From Candidatus Dactylopiibacterium carminicum (GTDB taxonomy: Bacteria; Pseudomonadota; Gammaproteobacteria; Burkholderiales; Rhodocyclaceae), in contig NZ_MDUX01000020.1 of assembly GCF_014736495.1 (NCBI RefSeq), positions 1-56,767 of the forward strand: 56,767 bases of DNA. Reading direction: 5' to 3'. This document shows positions 45,319 to 54,280 of the stretch, piece after piece. Made by a program: the position numbers and the translations under genes. The notes below the pieces were generated by a model. The model was not told the origin of the DNA. It made no database searches and saw only the letters and a program-made list of their open reading frames with translations. The first letter of the stretch is position 1. Each line of letters starts with the position of its first letter.

Positions 45319-45321
45319 CCC

Positions 45322-46263
45322 TCACTCCTCCGCCTCGGGCACGTCCCAGTCCGCCCGGCGCGCTTCGCCGGTCTGGTAGAACTGCTTCACCAGCTTCACG
45401 TACTCCAGAAAATCCTTGTTCTCCGTGGCCAGTCGGTTGGCCATGTCCCAATCGATCTCGTCGCGCTCGCGGGCCGGAATCAGCACTTGGCTGTCAGCGG
45501 GGTTGTCCACGTCCAGCTTGATGAAGCCGATGCCGTGGGCCGCGAAGAGCATCCGCAACTCCTTCAGCGTGTCCTGCCCGCCGACCTCCGCCGCGACCAA
45601 GTAGCCGAAGTTCGCCCACGACGAGTTCGACACCGCCTGAAAGAAGCACTCGCGCACGTTCGAGCGGTTGATCAGCAGCTTGACCTCGAACGACCACAGC
45701 TTGGTGCGCTTGTCGGAATACTGGGTCACGCAGTCGCGCACTTCCTGATGCCAGTCCGCGCCCAAGTCCTCCATGCCCACCACGTCTGGGTAGAGCCAGC
45801 GGTTGCCGTTCGGCCCGCGCTTGTTCGACGACCGCTTCTCGTCCACACGCTTGGAATACAAGTCGAACTCCTCCCACAGATACTGCGAGAGCAGCGGGTA
45901 CAAGGCGTGCTCGTCGAGCTTGGGCTGCCCGGCGTCCGCCGCAGTGATGGCCGCCGCGCTTTCGACCGCCGCCACTTCCGCGCTGTCGGACTTCTCCGAG
46001 TAGTAATACTTGCGCGGACGGCCTTCCGTCGTCTTCACCTCCGTGTGCCGCTTCTGCAACACCGGACGCTGCGAGCTGATCTCGGCAACCAGTTGCTGCA
46101 CCAGCTCGGCATCGTTGGTGATGAACTTGCTGCCTGCCTTCTTGGCCTGACACTCGGCGGGGAACGTGGCGAACACCCACTCGGCGATCTGCCGCGCGGT
46201 GAACTTCTCTTCGGGCCGGTCTTTCAGGTAGCCAACGACAGCCTTCGCCAGATTGAGTGCCAT
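45322..46263 (-). CDS. COG2958-type wHTH plus PD-(D/E)XK protein
   Basis: A 313-aa protein. The N-terminal winged helix (LAKAVVGYLKDRPEEKFTAR, then IAEWVFATFP) is of the HARE type. The C-terminal half contains YPDVVGMEDL and the segment KLWSFEVKLLINRSNVRECF, with an acidic-x-Lys pattern and conserved following QAVSNSSWANFGYLVA, consistent with a restriction-endonuclease-like fold. Proteins of this kind are poorly characterised and occur in defence-rich regions. It reads away from the SLATT gene start by convergence of order: the SLATT gene lies directly upstream, 9 bases away. Confidence 0.8.
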   Translation of the reverse strand: MALNLAKAVVGYLKDRPEEKFTARQIAEWVFATFPAECQAKKAGSKFITNDAELVQQLVAEISSQRPVLQKRHTEVKTTEGRPRKYYYSEKSDSAEVAAVESAAAITAADAGQPKLDEHALYPLLSQYLWEEFDLYSKRVDEKRSSNKRGPNGNRWLYPDVVGMEDLGADWHQEVRDCVTQYSDKRTKLWSFEVKLLINRSNVRECFFQAVSNSSWANFGYLVAAEVGGQDTLKELRMLFAAHGIGFIKLDVDNPADSQVLIPARERDEIDWDMANRLATENKDFLEYVKLVKQFYQTGEARRADWDVPEAEE

Positions 46264-46272
46264 ATCGGTTCC

Positions 46273-46887
46273 TTACTTGGTGTTCGGCGAAGCGGAAGAA
46301 GCCCGGCGCAACGTGGCGGGCAGAAACTTGTCGATCTCCTCGTCCGAGAACGTCAATTCCTCCTGCGCCTTCAAGCCATCACTGGCAATTCCGTAGGCCT
46401 TGGCATTCGTTCTTGGTGCTGCGGCATAGATGCCCGCGAGCCTTGCTTGCAGCGCATCGCGCTTCTCCCGCGCTGCCGGAATGTCCAGATTGCCGTCGTG
46501 AAGGTCGGAAAGGATGGAAAAATAGGATTCCCGTATATCCCACAGTTCACTGGCCGTTTTCTTGTGCTTCTCCGCTTGCTAGCCGGGGTCAACGTCCTTC
46601 ATATACGACGTCAACACCAGCAGGATGGTCGAAAACAAAGTCGAAACGACCGTGGCAATTTGGGCGACCTTTGGATCACCAAGCAACGCCGTGATCAAAC
46701 CGCCGGTGGTGATGGCGGACAAAACGATCTGCACAATCTTGACCCGCTGAAGTCGCCCCATGCACAGATCGGCACATTTTTCGTGCGTCTTGGTCGAGTA
46801 AACAACACGCCCGAAGCATTCGCGTATTTGAGCCTCGATGGCTTCTTCGCGCTCAGGCCCGGCCCCGGTCTTTTCCGCAGCTTGCAC
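46273..46887 (-). pseudogene. SLATT-domain two-TM protein with in-frame TAG
   Basis: The reconstructed frame (possible GTG start at 46885-46887 after GAAGGA) encodes IEAQIRECFGRVVYSTKTHE, two transmembrane helices (IVQIVLSAITTGGLITALLG; IATVVSTLFSTILLVLTSYM), then KDVDPG, a TAG at 46579-46581, and in the same frame AEKHKKTASELWDIRESYFS, ending at TAA 46273-46275. SLATT proteins are two-TM effectors predicted to form pores in cyclic-nucleotide and other defence systems. The TAG falls between the TM unit and the helical C-terminal part. Without suppression only the N-terminal part would be made. Confidence 0.85.
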
Positions 46888-46986
46888 GAGTCCTTCGATT
46901 ACGTCACCGAAGTCCTCGACAACCCGGCAGGTCTCGTTCGCATCACCGGCTCGTCGCGCTTTGACTGGCGCAGCTATGGCGAATTG

Positions 46987-47673
46987 ATGGAGTGGTATCA
47001 CAGCCTGCGTGGCTCGGATCGCTTTGGCGCGTGGACGGCGCTCACGCCGTTCTTCGTCTGCGGCAATACGGGGGTGCTGCACTCGTACAGCACCGAGCGT
47101 TGGGCGCGTGCTGGCTTGAGCAGGCCCGCAGAGGAGCCCGCCAAGTGGTTCGTGCTCCGCCCCGGCCTGCAGGATGCCCAGCTCGCTATCCGGCTGGAAA
47201 TGGAGGAGTATGGCTGGGCCAAGCTGCACCTGACGCTCGACGATGCCACAGCCACGATTCACCTGTCAGAGGTGTTCGACCCATTCCCCGAATTGGTGGC
47301 TTGGGGGCGTGAGATCGGCGAAGGCGATCTGCCAATCGAGATGGAAATCGACGAGGAGGGTCAGGAGGCGGTGCTGACGGTGCTGCGCACCGATGATCCG
47401 CAGCGCGTGCTGCTGCGCGTCACGCGCAAATACGAGAACACGACGCTACTGGAGGGCATCATGGCGCGCGCCACCTTGGCGGCGGCCTTGAAGGCGGAGT
47501 TGCTCCGGTTTTTCGCGGTGGAGTTCGATCCGCAGCATTGGGATTTGCGGGGCGATCCCGAAGACATCGAAGACGACCACGTCTTCGTCAAGGACACCGT
47601 TCTGAATCACCCGTGGCTCGCCACTGCCGATAGCGCAAACGGGCCGCGCAGTCAGGATACGGAGGTTCTATGA
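46987..47673 (+). CDS. Unknown 228-aa protein, immunity-like
   Basis: The product is about 228 aa from the ATG at 46987; the upstream part of the open frame is antisense to the SLATT gene and so was not used. It starts MEWYHSLRGSDRFGAWTALT and has an acidic beta-rich C-terminal part (AVLTVLRTDDPQRVLLRVTR) ending NGPRSQDTEVL. The composition and small size resemble immunity-type proteins, but no family is recognised. Its stop overlaps the start of the following membrane protein gene (TATGA), which has GGAGG upstream. Confidence 0.6.
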   Translation: MEWYHSLRGSDRFGAWTALTPFFVCGNTGVLHSYSTERWARAGLSRPAEEPAKWFVLRPGLQDAQLAIRLEMEEYGWAKLHLTLDDATATIHLSEVFDPFPELVAWGREIGEGDLPIEMEIDEEGQEAVLTVLRTDDPQRVLLRVTRKYENTTLLEGIMARATLAAALKAELLRFFAVEFDPQHWDLRGDPEDIEDDHVFVKDTVLNHPWLATADSANGPRSQDTEVL

Positions 47674-48575
47674 ACCCAAACGCCGCCGTGCTGCTGATGC
47701 TGCTTTGCATGCTCGCCGCGTAGGCATGGGTTTGGCGCGTCATCGCCACGCGCCGAACGGTGCGCGGGAAAAACCGCTTCATCGCGCACCTGATTGGCGC
47801 ACTGGCGGGCAGCGGTGCGGTGTTCGGCGCGTTCTGCCTGAGCGGAGCCTTGCTGATGCCGGGCGCGGGCGACGGGACATCGATTGCGATTGGGGTATTC
47901 GGCGCGCTGGTGCTTTGCGCGTATCTCGGCGCATTGCATTCCCCAAAGCAGAAGGCGTCGCAAAGCGCCGAGGCTGAGCCTGCCGTGCTGGTAGCGGTCG
48001 CCGGGACGAAGACTGACGCAAGCCCTGTGTCGCGCGTGTCGCGCAAACCCTTCAAGGATTCGCTCCAGTCATGGTGGCAGGAGGAAAAACGCAGGCAGGA
48101 AGAATTTCTGCGGCAAGAGGAACGCAAGCGCGTCTCGCGGGAAAAGGCGCTGGGCATGCCATTCGGCACGTTTTTCTCGGAGCGGATGGAAGACCACCTC
48201 ATGCTTTGGGGCGGTGTGCTGTTCCTCATCGTGTGGGGGTGCCTGTTTGCTTTCGTCCCCTCGGCGGAGGACTGGCTGACCCGGCTGGTTGTGAGTTTCA
48301 TCGTCGCGTGCCTGCTGGCTGCCGTGTGGGGCGTGTCCTGCATCGTGATCGTCCCGGCCATATTGCTGCTCTTGGCGCTGCTGCCATTTGCTTGCGTCAG
48401 CATTCTTGCGGAGGCGTGGTGGCGCATTCGCCACAACCAGCCCTACATCGCGCCACCCGTTGTCATCAGCTACGACAGCATCGCCCCTTCGGCCCCAACC
48501 CGGAACGCCGGCAACTGGCTCGTGCCGCTGGCCATTGGGCTGTGGATAGGAAATGCGTGGGGCAAGGACGATTGA
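47670..48575 (+). pseudogene. Multi-pass membrane protein with in-frame TAG
   Basis: From the ATG at 47670 (GGAGG before it) the frame encodes NPNAAVLLMLLCMLAA, a TAG at 47721-47723, then AWVWRVIATRRTVRGKNRF in the same frame through to AIGLWIGNAWGKDD at 48575. It has several hydrophobic segments (FIAHLIGALAGSGAVFGAFC; LWGGVLFLIVWGCLFAF; VVSFIVACLLAAVWG) and a charged cytoplasmic coiled section (EEKRRQEEFLRQEERKR). The N-terminal helix is cut by the TAG; a Trp codon at that place would be natural. Translation from an internal start (47760) could still give most of the protein. Confidence 0.75.
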
Positions 48576-48588
48576 GGGTGACTGAATC

Positions 48589-49506
48589 ATGAGCAATGTC
48601 GGAAACCCGCCGTTCGTTCCAGTCCTCACCGTGATGGTGGACTACGGCAATGCGCCGTTCCTGTGGCTGGTGGAAAGTCCTGACCAGGGCGGTGTCGGGC
48701 CGAACCTGTGCGACGGCTCGTTTTGGGATGATTCTTTCCCGATGTCCGAAGGGCTTTGGCGCAAGTTCGCCGACTGGGCCATCGAGTTCGACCGCACGGC
48801 GTTCTACTCCGACGCTTTCAACGCCGACGACTGGGATTGGCCTGCCTTCCACGCACGCGGAGTGCAACTGTCCCGCTGGCTGAAAGAGGAAGTCGGCACT
48901 GCGTATCGCGTCGTGTACGACAAGCCTTTCGAAGACCCGAATCACCGCATTGACGAACGCACGGAAATACTCGCAGACGGCACGCTGTTTCCGCTGCCGC
49001 CGTTTCGCAGTCCGTTCCCCGAACCACTTCGCTTCTGCGAACGCATCGTCTCCGATGGACAGACGGGGGCGGATCGCGGCGCGCTGGATTTCGCCATCAA
49101 GCACGGCTATCCGCACGGAGGGTGAACCCCGCACGGGCGTGAAGCCGAGGATGGCCTTGTCCCACTGAAATACCAGCTCACGGAACTGGCCGATGGCGGC
49201 TACCGCCAACGCACCCGACGCAATGTGGAGGAGAGTGATGGCACCTTGATCGTCAATCTCGGCGAACTGGACGGCGGGACGCTGGCAACCGAAGCCTTCG
49301 CCCGGCAGAGAGGTCAGCCGCATCTCATTGTGCAGCTCGACGCCGGGGTCACAGCAGATGCGGCGGCCAGTGTTCTTGCATGGCTGCGTGAATACACCAT
49401 CAAGACCTTGAACGTCGCTGGCCCGCGAGAGAGCAAGCGACCGGGCATCTACCGATTGACCGGAGAACTATTGGAAGCGGTCAATGCCTTGCTTCACCCG
49501 GCTTGA
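48589..49506 (+). pseudogene. Immunity-like domain fused to a YpsA-like domain, in-frame TGA
   Basis: Residues 1 to about 145 (VPVLTVMVDYGNAPFLWLVE; FWDDSFPMSEGLWRKFADWA) form an N-terminal domain resembling small immunity proteins. The frame then continues with RIVSDGQTGADRGALDFAIK and GYPHGG, a YpsA/DUF-type nucleotide-binding domain, interrupted by TGA (49123-49125), and resumes in frame PHGREAEDGLVPLKYQLTE to the stop at 49506. The family usually has Trp at this place (HGGW-type), so TGG to TGA is likely. The junction of the two domains could itself be a fusion of two genes. Confidence 0.75.
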
Positions 49507-49526
49507 TGCGTTTGCATAAGCACCCG

Positions 49527-49606
49527 GCGAAATGAGCGAAATCAGCGAAATGAGAGGCCCGACAAGCGTTTGCAGGCGTCTTGGCTCGGCGAAACGAGCG
49601 AAATGA
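49527..49606 (+). repeat. 9-bp iteron-like direct repeats
   Basis: GCGAAATGA occurs three times end to end at 49527-49553 (middle copy GCGAAATCA), followed by two more copies at 49589-49606 (GCGAAACGA, GCGAAATGA). They fill the 109-base gap (49507-49615) between the cargo genes and the DUF3987 gene and may be a replication origin, a partition site or regulator binding sites of the recombinase/ParB module. Confidence 0.8.
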
Positions 49607-49615
49607 GCTTTCGCG

Positions 49616-50773
49616 CTACGCGAGCCGGTACACGCGCGTCGGCGTGCCCGGCGCATCGGCGGGCCGCTCGACCGTTTGCACGCTGATCTTCGGCGGCGTG
49701 CTGGCCAACAGGTGCTCCAGACCGGCGTCGATCCGCGCCTTCGGCATCTTGCCCTTGAAGCATTCGGCGCTGATCTGGCTGCGTGTGGCCTGACCGCGTT
49801 CGCGGAGAAAGACCAGCACGCGGTTCGACAGTTCCCGCACCTGCGCCAGCTTCGCTTCCTCGGCGGCGCTGACGAACACGAAGCGGACGGAGGCCGTGGC
49901 GTGCCGAATCCACACCATCGCCGCGTCGATGTGCGGGGTGTCGATACGGGTTTGCAGATCGGCCAGCGCCATCAGCATCGCCAGCCGCAGCAGCATCGGA
50001 GCGCGGCGCTCCAGCAATGCACCGGCGACGCCGTCGCCGAGATCGTCGTTCAACTCGCCCCGGTAGAGCTGGGCGTAGCGCCACTGCGCCTGCGGCGACA
50101 GTTCCATTCGCAGGTGGTCACGCTCGTCGTGCCGGTCAGCGCGGACGAAGGCGTAGAGCCGGTTCGACTTGGTGGCGGGCTTGAGGTCGACGCCATCCCA
50201 ACAGTCGCGCAGCGCCGCCGACAGGGTGTTGCCGTCGCGCCGCCCCTGATGCAGCACGTTGGCGAATTCCGACTCGACCACCCACAGGCGCTTGTCCTCG
50301 ATGGCGGGCACGTCCTGCCGACCTTGCCGGTAGCCGTCGTGCATCAACGCCACCAGCCCTTCGCGGCTGGAGAGGCCGCCGCGATGAATCTGTGGCGCGA
50401 AGGCTTCGTCCATCTCGCGCAACGCCTGATCGATGCGCAGCACCAGCGATACCGCATCGCCCTTGCGGCCACGGCCCGAACGTCCGACGTGCAGGCAGAA
50501 CAGGCGCGCGTGGTGGCGGGTATTGCCGATGGGCAGGTACACGCCGCGCCCGACCGCACAGGATAGATAGGCCATGAAGTTGGCGGCGATGGCCACGGCG
50601 TTGGTCTCCGTGCCTTCGCTGCCCGCGCGGGCGACGTCGCCGATCAGTCCATACAGGCAAGCTGGGCCGGCATCGGGAGCGTTGCGATGCGCGGCCATCG
50701 CTGCCTCGCCGTGGTCATCGTCGAGCGGCAGGGCAATGTGCGATGGTGCAGTGGCATCGGCGATCCGGCGCAT
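49616..50773 (-). CDS. DUF3987 primase/helicase-like protein, internally shortened
   Basis: A 385-aa protein with family-like segments LYGLIGDVARAGSEGTETN, the KGDA box (RSGRGRKGDAVSLVLRI) as P-loop-like element, IEDKRLWVVESEFANVLHQG and LLERRAPMLLRLAMLMALAD. After LKPATKSNRLYA the sequence jumps to FVRADRHDERDHLRMELSP; the usual intervening segment of about 60-80 residues with the ITPxEL motif seems to be missing while the frame is kept. The C-terminal part (QATRSQISAECFKGK; ASTPPKISVQTVERPADAPG) is complete. It is the last gene of the leftward recombinase/ParB operon. Confidence 0.75.
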   Translation of the reverse strand: MRRIADATAPSHIALPLDDDHGEAAMAAHRNAPDAGPACLYGLIGDVARAGSEGTETNAVAIAANFMAYLSCAVGRGVYLPIGNTRHHARLFCLHVGRSGRGRKGDAVSLVLRIDQALREMDEAFAPQIHRGGLSSREGLVALMHDGYRQGRQDVPAIEDKRLWVVESEFANVLHQGRRDGNTLSAALRDCWDGVDLKPATKSNRLYAFVRADRHDERDHLRMELSPQAQWRYAQLYRGELNDDLGDGVAGALLERRAPMLLRLAMLMALADLQTRIDTPHIDAAMVWIRHATASVRFVFVSAAEEAKLAQVRELSNRVLVFLRERGQATRSQISAECFKGKMPKARIDAGLEHLLASTPPKISVQTVERPADAPGTPTRVYRLA

Positions 50774-51658
50774 TCATTTGCCATCCAGCGCCACGGTCTG
50801 GATGATGTTCTCGAACTCGGCCAACACGTCGGGCTGGCGTTGCGACAGAAAACGGAACACCGCCTTGTTGTCGATCAGCTTGGAGAGGTAGCCGCGCGCC
50901 AGCACGAGCAGCAGCACGTCCTGACCGTAGGATTTCTCGACCATCTTCAGTTGTCCCTGCAGGTTACCCATTTCGCGCTCCATCTTCACCATCTGTTCCG
51001 CCGTGACGCCGGATAGCTTCCGGGGCCGCTTCTCGCTGACCAGCATGTTCGGCGGCGTGGCTGCGAGCAAGGCCTCGGCGTAGGCGACGGTCATGTTGTT
51101 TGCGGTCAGCATCAGTTCCACGCACTCGACCTGTCGCGTGGGTTTCATCTTTCGCAGTACCGAGCCGAGGTTGGCGGCGAAGTGCTGATCCTTGAGCATT
51201 TCTGCAGCCTCCGGGCAAATGCCGTCGAGCAGGCTCACTTTCTTGTGGATCAGGCTGACGTCCACGCTCAACGCCTTGGCCAGCCGCTCGGGCGCGACGC
51301 CGCGCTCGACCGCGCGCCGGAGCATGTGATGCTCCTGAATCGAAGAGATGCGGTTGATCCGGTTGTTGTAGGTGTAGCTTTCGTCGTCGGTGGCGATGAG
51401 GCATGGCGCATCGACGTAGCCGAGCTGCCGCAGGGCCAGCAGGCGCATGTGCCCGTCGAGGAGGACGTGCTGGCCGGTTTTCTTGTCGGCCTTGCCCACG
51501 CTCAATGGTTCGATCAGACCGACTTCTTCCATCGACGTCACGATCTGCTTGAATTTGCGCGAAGTCAGAAGTCCTTCTGGCGGCTTGCGTGACGGCAGAA
51601 TTCGATCCAACGCCAGCGTGATCGGCTCGGGGATGAACCCCAGTGGTTGCTGGCTCAT
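50774..51658 (-). CDS. RepB/ParB-like protein 2
   Basis: A 294-aa protein with an N-terminal ParB nuclease-like fold (VGLIEPLSVGKADKKTGQHV; LLDGHMRLLALRQLGY), the HTH region YNNRINRISSIQEHHMLRRA and RLAKALSVDVSLIHKKVSLL, and a long helical C-terminal region. It overlaps the upstream ParB-like gene by 4 bases and abuts the DUF3987 gene. Two different ParB-like proteins plus a serine recombinase form a mobile-module signature; plasmid-type partition without a ParA is unlikely, so a role in recombination or regulation is more probable. Confidence 0.85.
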   Translation of the reverse strand: MSQQPLGFIPEPITLALDRILPSRKPPEGLLTSRKFKQIVTSMEEVGLIEPLSVGKADKKTGQHVLLDGHMRLLALRQLGYVDAPCLIATDDESYTYNNRINRISSIQEHHMLRRAVERGVAPERLAKALSVDVSLIHKKVSLLDGICPEAAEMLKDQHFAANLGSVLRKMKPTRQVECVELMLTANNMTVAYAEALLAATPPNMLVSEKRPRKLSGVTAEQMVKMEREMGNLQGQLKMVEKSYGQDVLLLVLARGYLSKLIDNKAVFRFLSQRQPDVLAEFENIIQTVALDGK

Positions 51659-52554
51659 GCAGAGTGGCCCCCGGCCCAGACACGCTCGGCCAGCTGTTTG
51701 GGCATGGTGTCCAGGCCTTCGGCGCGCAGCAGGTTCGAGAAATGTTCGTCGGCCAGCAGCTGGCGCAGTGCCTCGACGACGAATAGCAGGCGTTGCTGCG
51801 CGAACTCCGCCTTCTTGACCATCAGTTTTTGCCGCTCCACCTCGTGCTGGTAGTTGCGTACCAGGCTGGTCGTGGTGACGGCAGCCCCCTTGCGTGCGGG
51901 CCGGTGGGCCAGTGTCTTGCCGAGGGCACTGCGTCGTTGAAGCACGCGCCGCGCTTGCATCAGTTGCCCGCCGCGTAATTGGCCGCTTTCGTAGGCCTCT
52001 TGCAATGCAGCCTGCACCGCTTCCTCGTCGCTCGCGCCTGCGATGGTGATGGCGACATTGAGCGGAACTCGCCCGACCTCGACGGCGGCCAGCAGGCGCT
52101 CCTCGCCTTTCTCGAAGAGGAGCAGGATGCCTCTGATGTAGTCGAGGCTCAGGCCGGTTTTCTGGGCGATGACGCGTTTGTCGTAGCCCTGTTCGCTCAA
52201 CTGCTCGATGCTTATCAGCAGTTCCAGCGCACTGTATTTCCTGCGGGCAATGTTCTCGGTCAGGCTCATGATGAAGGCGTCCTCGTCGTTGACCGCGACG
52301 ACCAGTGCCGGGATTTCCTTCTCTCCAAGCGACTTGAACGCCTTGAGCCTGCCCTCGCCGCAGATCAGCAGGTAGCGTTTCCCGTCCTCCAGGTCATCGC
52401 GGGGCGTCACCGTGACGGGCTTCTTCAGACCGATCTTCTTGATGTTGCCGACGATTTCCTCGAACACGCGACCATTGCGGTCGCGCGGGTTGAGCACGGC
52501 GATCTGGTCGACCGGAATCATTTGCAGGTTGGTGGCTTGGTGCGGTTTTGTCAT
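51655..52554 (-). CDS. ParB/RepB-like protein 1
   Basis: A 299-aa protein. The ParB domain has MIPVDQIAVLNPRDRNGRVF, LLICGEGRLKAFKSLGEKEI and FIMSLTENIARRKYSALELL, with the central HTH GYDKRVIAQKTGLSLDYIRG. The C-terminal part is a basic coiled coil (KAEFAQQRLLFVVEALRQLL). It lies between the recombinase and the second ParB-like gene with ATGA overlaps on both sides. It is probably a site-specific DNA-binding protein acting on sites such as the nearby 9-bp repeats; that pairing is inference. Confidence 0.87.
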   Translation of the reverse strand: MTKPHQATNLQMIPVDQIAVLNPRDRNGRVFEEIVGNIKKIGLKKPVTVTPRDDLEDGKRYLLICGEGRLKAFKSLGEKEIPALVVAVNDEDAFIMSLTENIARRKYSALELLISIEQLSEQGYDKRVIAQKTGLSLDYIRGILLLFEKGEERLLAAVEVGRVPLNVAITIAGASDEEAVQAALQEAYESGQLRGGQLMQARRVLQRRSALGKTLAHRPARKGAAVTTTSLVRNYQHEVERQKLMVKKAEFAQQRLLFVVEALRQLLADEHFSNLLRAEGLDTMPKQLAERVWAGGHSA

Positions 52555-54116
52555 GCGGCTCTCCGGATGCGGCTGCGCTCGGCCATGCTGTAGAGGCAGT
52601 CCAGGCTGTCGAAGCGGTAGCTTTCGAATTCGAGGCCGTTGTGGTCGGCCAGATGGATGCGCGGCTGCCCGAAGTCCAGGCGCGGCAGCAGGTAGTAGTC
52701 CAGCGCAGCCTGATTGCTGTCATCGAGGCGCACGGCGACCGTGATGTCGGGTGTGAGGCTGATGTCGAAGCGCACTTTCCAGCGGCGGCGGTCGTTGCCC
52801 TGCAACTGGCAGCGCGACAGCACCAGCGACACGGTGAACTCGCGGTTGACCGTGAGCAGGTCGGTTGCCGGATCGCGGGCGACCGCACCGCCGACTTCGG
52901 CGATCATCTTTTCGGTCTGGCCGACGATCTCCGGATGCAGGCGGCGCAGGAACTGGTTGACTTCGAGGTACTGGTAGTCCCGATCCGGCGTGAAGCCCAC
53001 TGCTTGATAGGCGCGAATCAGGTTGCCGAAGCGGTGCGCGTAAGCCGCCGCAGAGGGCATCCCCTCGGCTTCGTCGATGATTAGGCCGGAGAGGTAGCCG
53101 TGCTGCTGGAACAGGCGGCGCAGTTTTTCGACCAGCTCTTCGTTGGTGTACCGGTGCGCTCGTGCGCGCAGGATGCCCTGTGCGGTGTAGAACAGATCGG
53201 ATCGCACGATGCCCTCGAACGCACCTTCCTTCTTGATCCACATCTCCGGCTGGTTCACGACGCGTACCTTCTTGAGTTTGAAGGAGCGGCGGTTGTAGAC
53301 GTTGTTGCCGATGTATTTCTCGTTGGAGAGGATTTCGCGCACGGTGGCCCGTGTCCATGCCCGCCCCAGATCGGTGACGATGCCTTTGGCGTTGAGCCGG
53401 TCGGCGATTTCCGACTCGAACAGGTTGCCCTCGACGAACCAGCGGTAGATCTGGTTCACGACCGTGACTTCCTCGTCCGGGCCGGGTTGCAGGATCACGC
53501 GGTCGGTTTGCAGGCTCTTGTGCTCGCCGCGCGAAAGCTGCCCCTTCACCGAGCCGGACTGATCGATCAGCACGCGCCGCAGGCCGTAGCCCGCTGGCCC
53601 GCCTTGCCGGAAGCCCAGCTCGATCAGGCGGCACTGCCCGGCGAACACCTTCGCTGACAGCTCGCGGCTGTATTCGCCCGCCATCGCGCGTTTGACGCCC
53701 TTGACGATGGTGGACACCGGCGAGCCGTCATTTTCGAACTGCTCGGCACAGTAGGCGACCTGAATCCCGGCGCGGCGACAGATGTATTCGTAGTAGGCGC
53801 TCTCATCCGCGTCTTGAAACCGGCCCCAACGGCTGACGTCGTAGACGAGGATGATCTGGAAGTCGGCCTTGCCGGACTGCACGTCGGCGATCAGTTGCTG
53901 GAGCGCCTGCCTGCCGTCGATGCGCAGGCCGCTCTTGCCCTCGTCGGCGTAGGTGCGGACGATCTCGATGTTGCGCCGGGCGGCGTACTCGCGGATTTTG
54001 TCGCCCTGGTTCTCCGTCGAATATTGCTGGTGCTCGGTAGACATGCGCACGTATTGCGCGGCGCGGTACACCGGGCCTGACCCTGAAGGGCTTGGAGACG
54101 ATTCGTTCGATTGCAT
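52551..54116 (-). CDS. Serine recombinase of the second mobile module
   Basis: A 521-aa recombinase. The resolvase domain has AAQYVRMSTEHQQYSTENQG with the catalytic Ser26, LVYDVSRWGRFQDADES and VKRAMAGEYSRELSAKVFAG. The recombinase domain includes RWFVEGNLFESEIADRLNAK and REILSNEKYIGNNVYN. A long C-terminal extension of about 200 aa distinguishes it from the recombinase at 1623. The ATG at 54114-54116 was chosen over a GTG 12 bases earlier. It leads an operon with two ParB-like genes and the DUF3987 gene. Confidence 0.92.
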   Translation of the reverse strand: MQSNESSPSPSGSGPVYRAAQYVRMSTEHQQYSTENQGDKIREYAARRNIEIVRTYADEGKSGLRIDGRQALQQLIADVQSGKADFQIILVYDVSRWGRFQDADESAYYEYICRRAGIQVAYCAEQFENDGSPVSTIVKGVKRAMAGEYSRELSAKVFAGQCRLIELGFRQGGPAGYGLRRVLIDQSGSVKGQLSRGEHKSLQTDRVILQPGPDEEVTVVNQIYRWFVEGNLFESEIADRLNAKGIVTDLGRAWTRATVREILSNEKYIGNNVYNRRSFKLKKVRVVNQPEMWIKKEGAFEGIVRSDLFYTAQGILRARAHRYTNEELVEKLRRLFQQHGYLSGLIIDEAEGMPSAAAYAHRFGNLIRAYQAVGFTPDRDYQYLEVNQFLRRLHPEIVGQTEKMIAEVGGAVARDPATDLLTVNREFTVSLVLSRCQLQGNDRRRWKVRFDISLTPDITVAVRLDDSNQAALDYYLLPRLDFGQPRIHLADHNGLEFESYRFDSLDCLYSMAERSRIRRAA

Positions 54117-54280
54117 AGACCCTGTCACTTCGATGGTTGACGTTTCGGGTCTGCCGCTCCCCTCAATGGTTGCGCTACCGCCGAGCGGACGCCGCGCACA
54201 CGGTTGGAATCGTTGCCATGCACAGGATGTTCGAGAACCCGTTTGGAGACGACGTTACGGGCGGATCGCCGGGGTGTCGA

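Noticed and set aside
45487..46986. N-terminal 500 residues of a 728-aa plus-strand frame
   Set aside because: This part is antisense to the COG2958-like and SLATT genes; only the C-terminal portion from 46987 is kept.
28744..49506. Reassignment of TAG to an amino acid
   Set aside because: TAG ends genes with sensible lengths (stops at 40079 and 49616), one nonsense codon is TGA, and most structural genes contain no TAG.
49527..49606. CRISPR-like array
   Set aside because: Repeats are 9 bp and contiguous, with no spacers and no cas genes.
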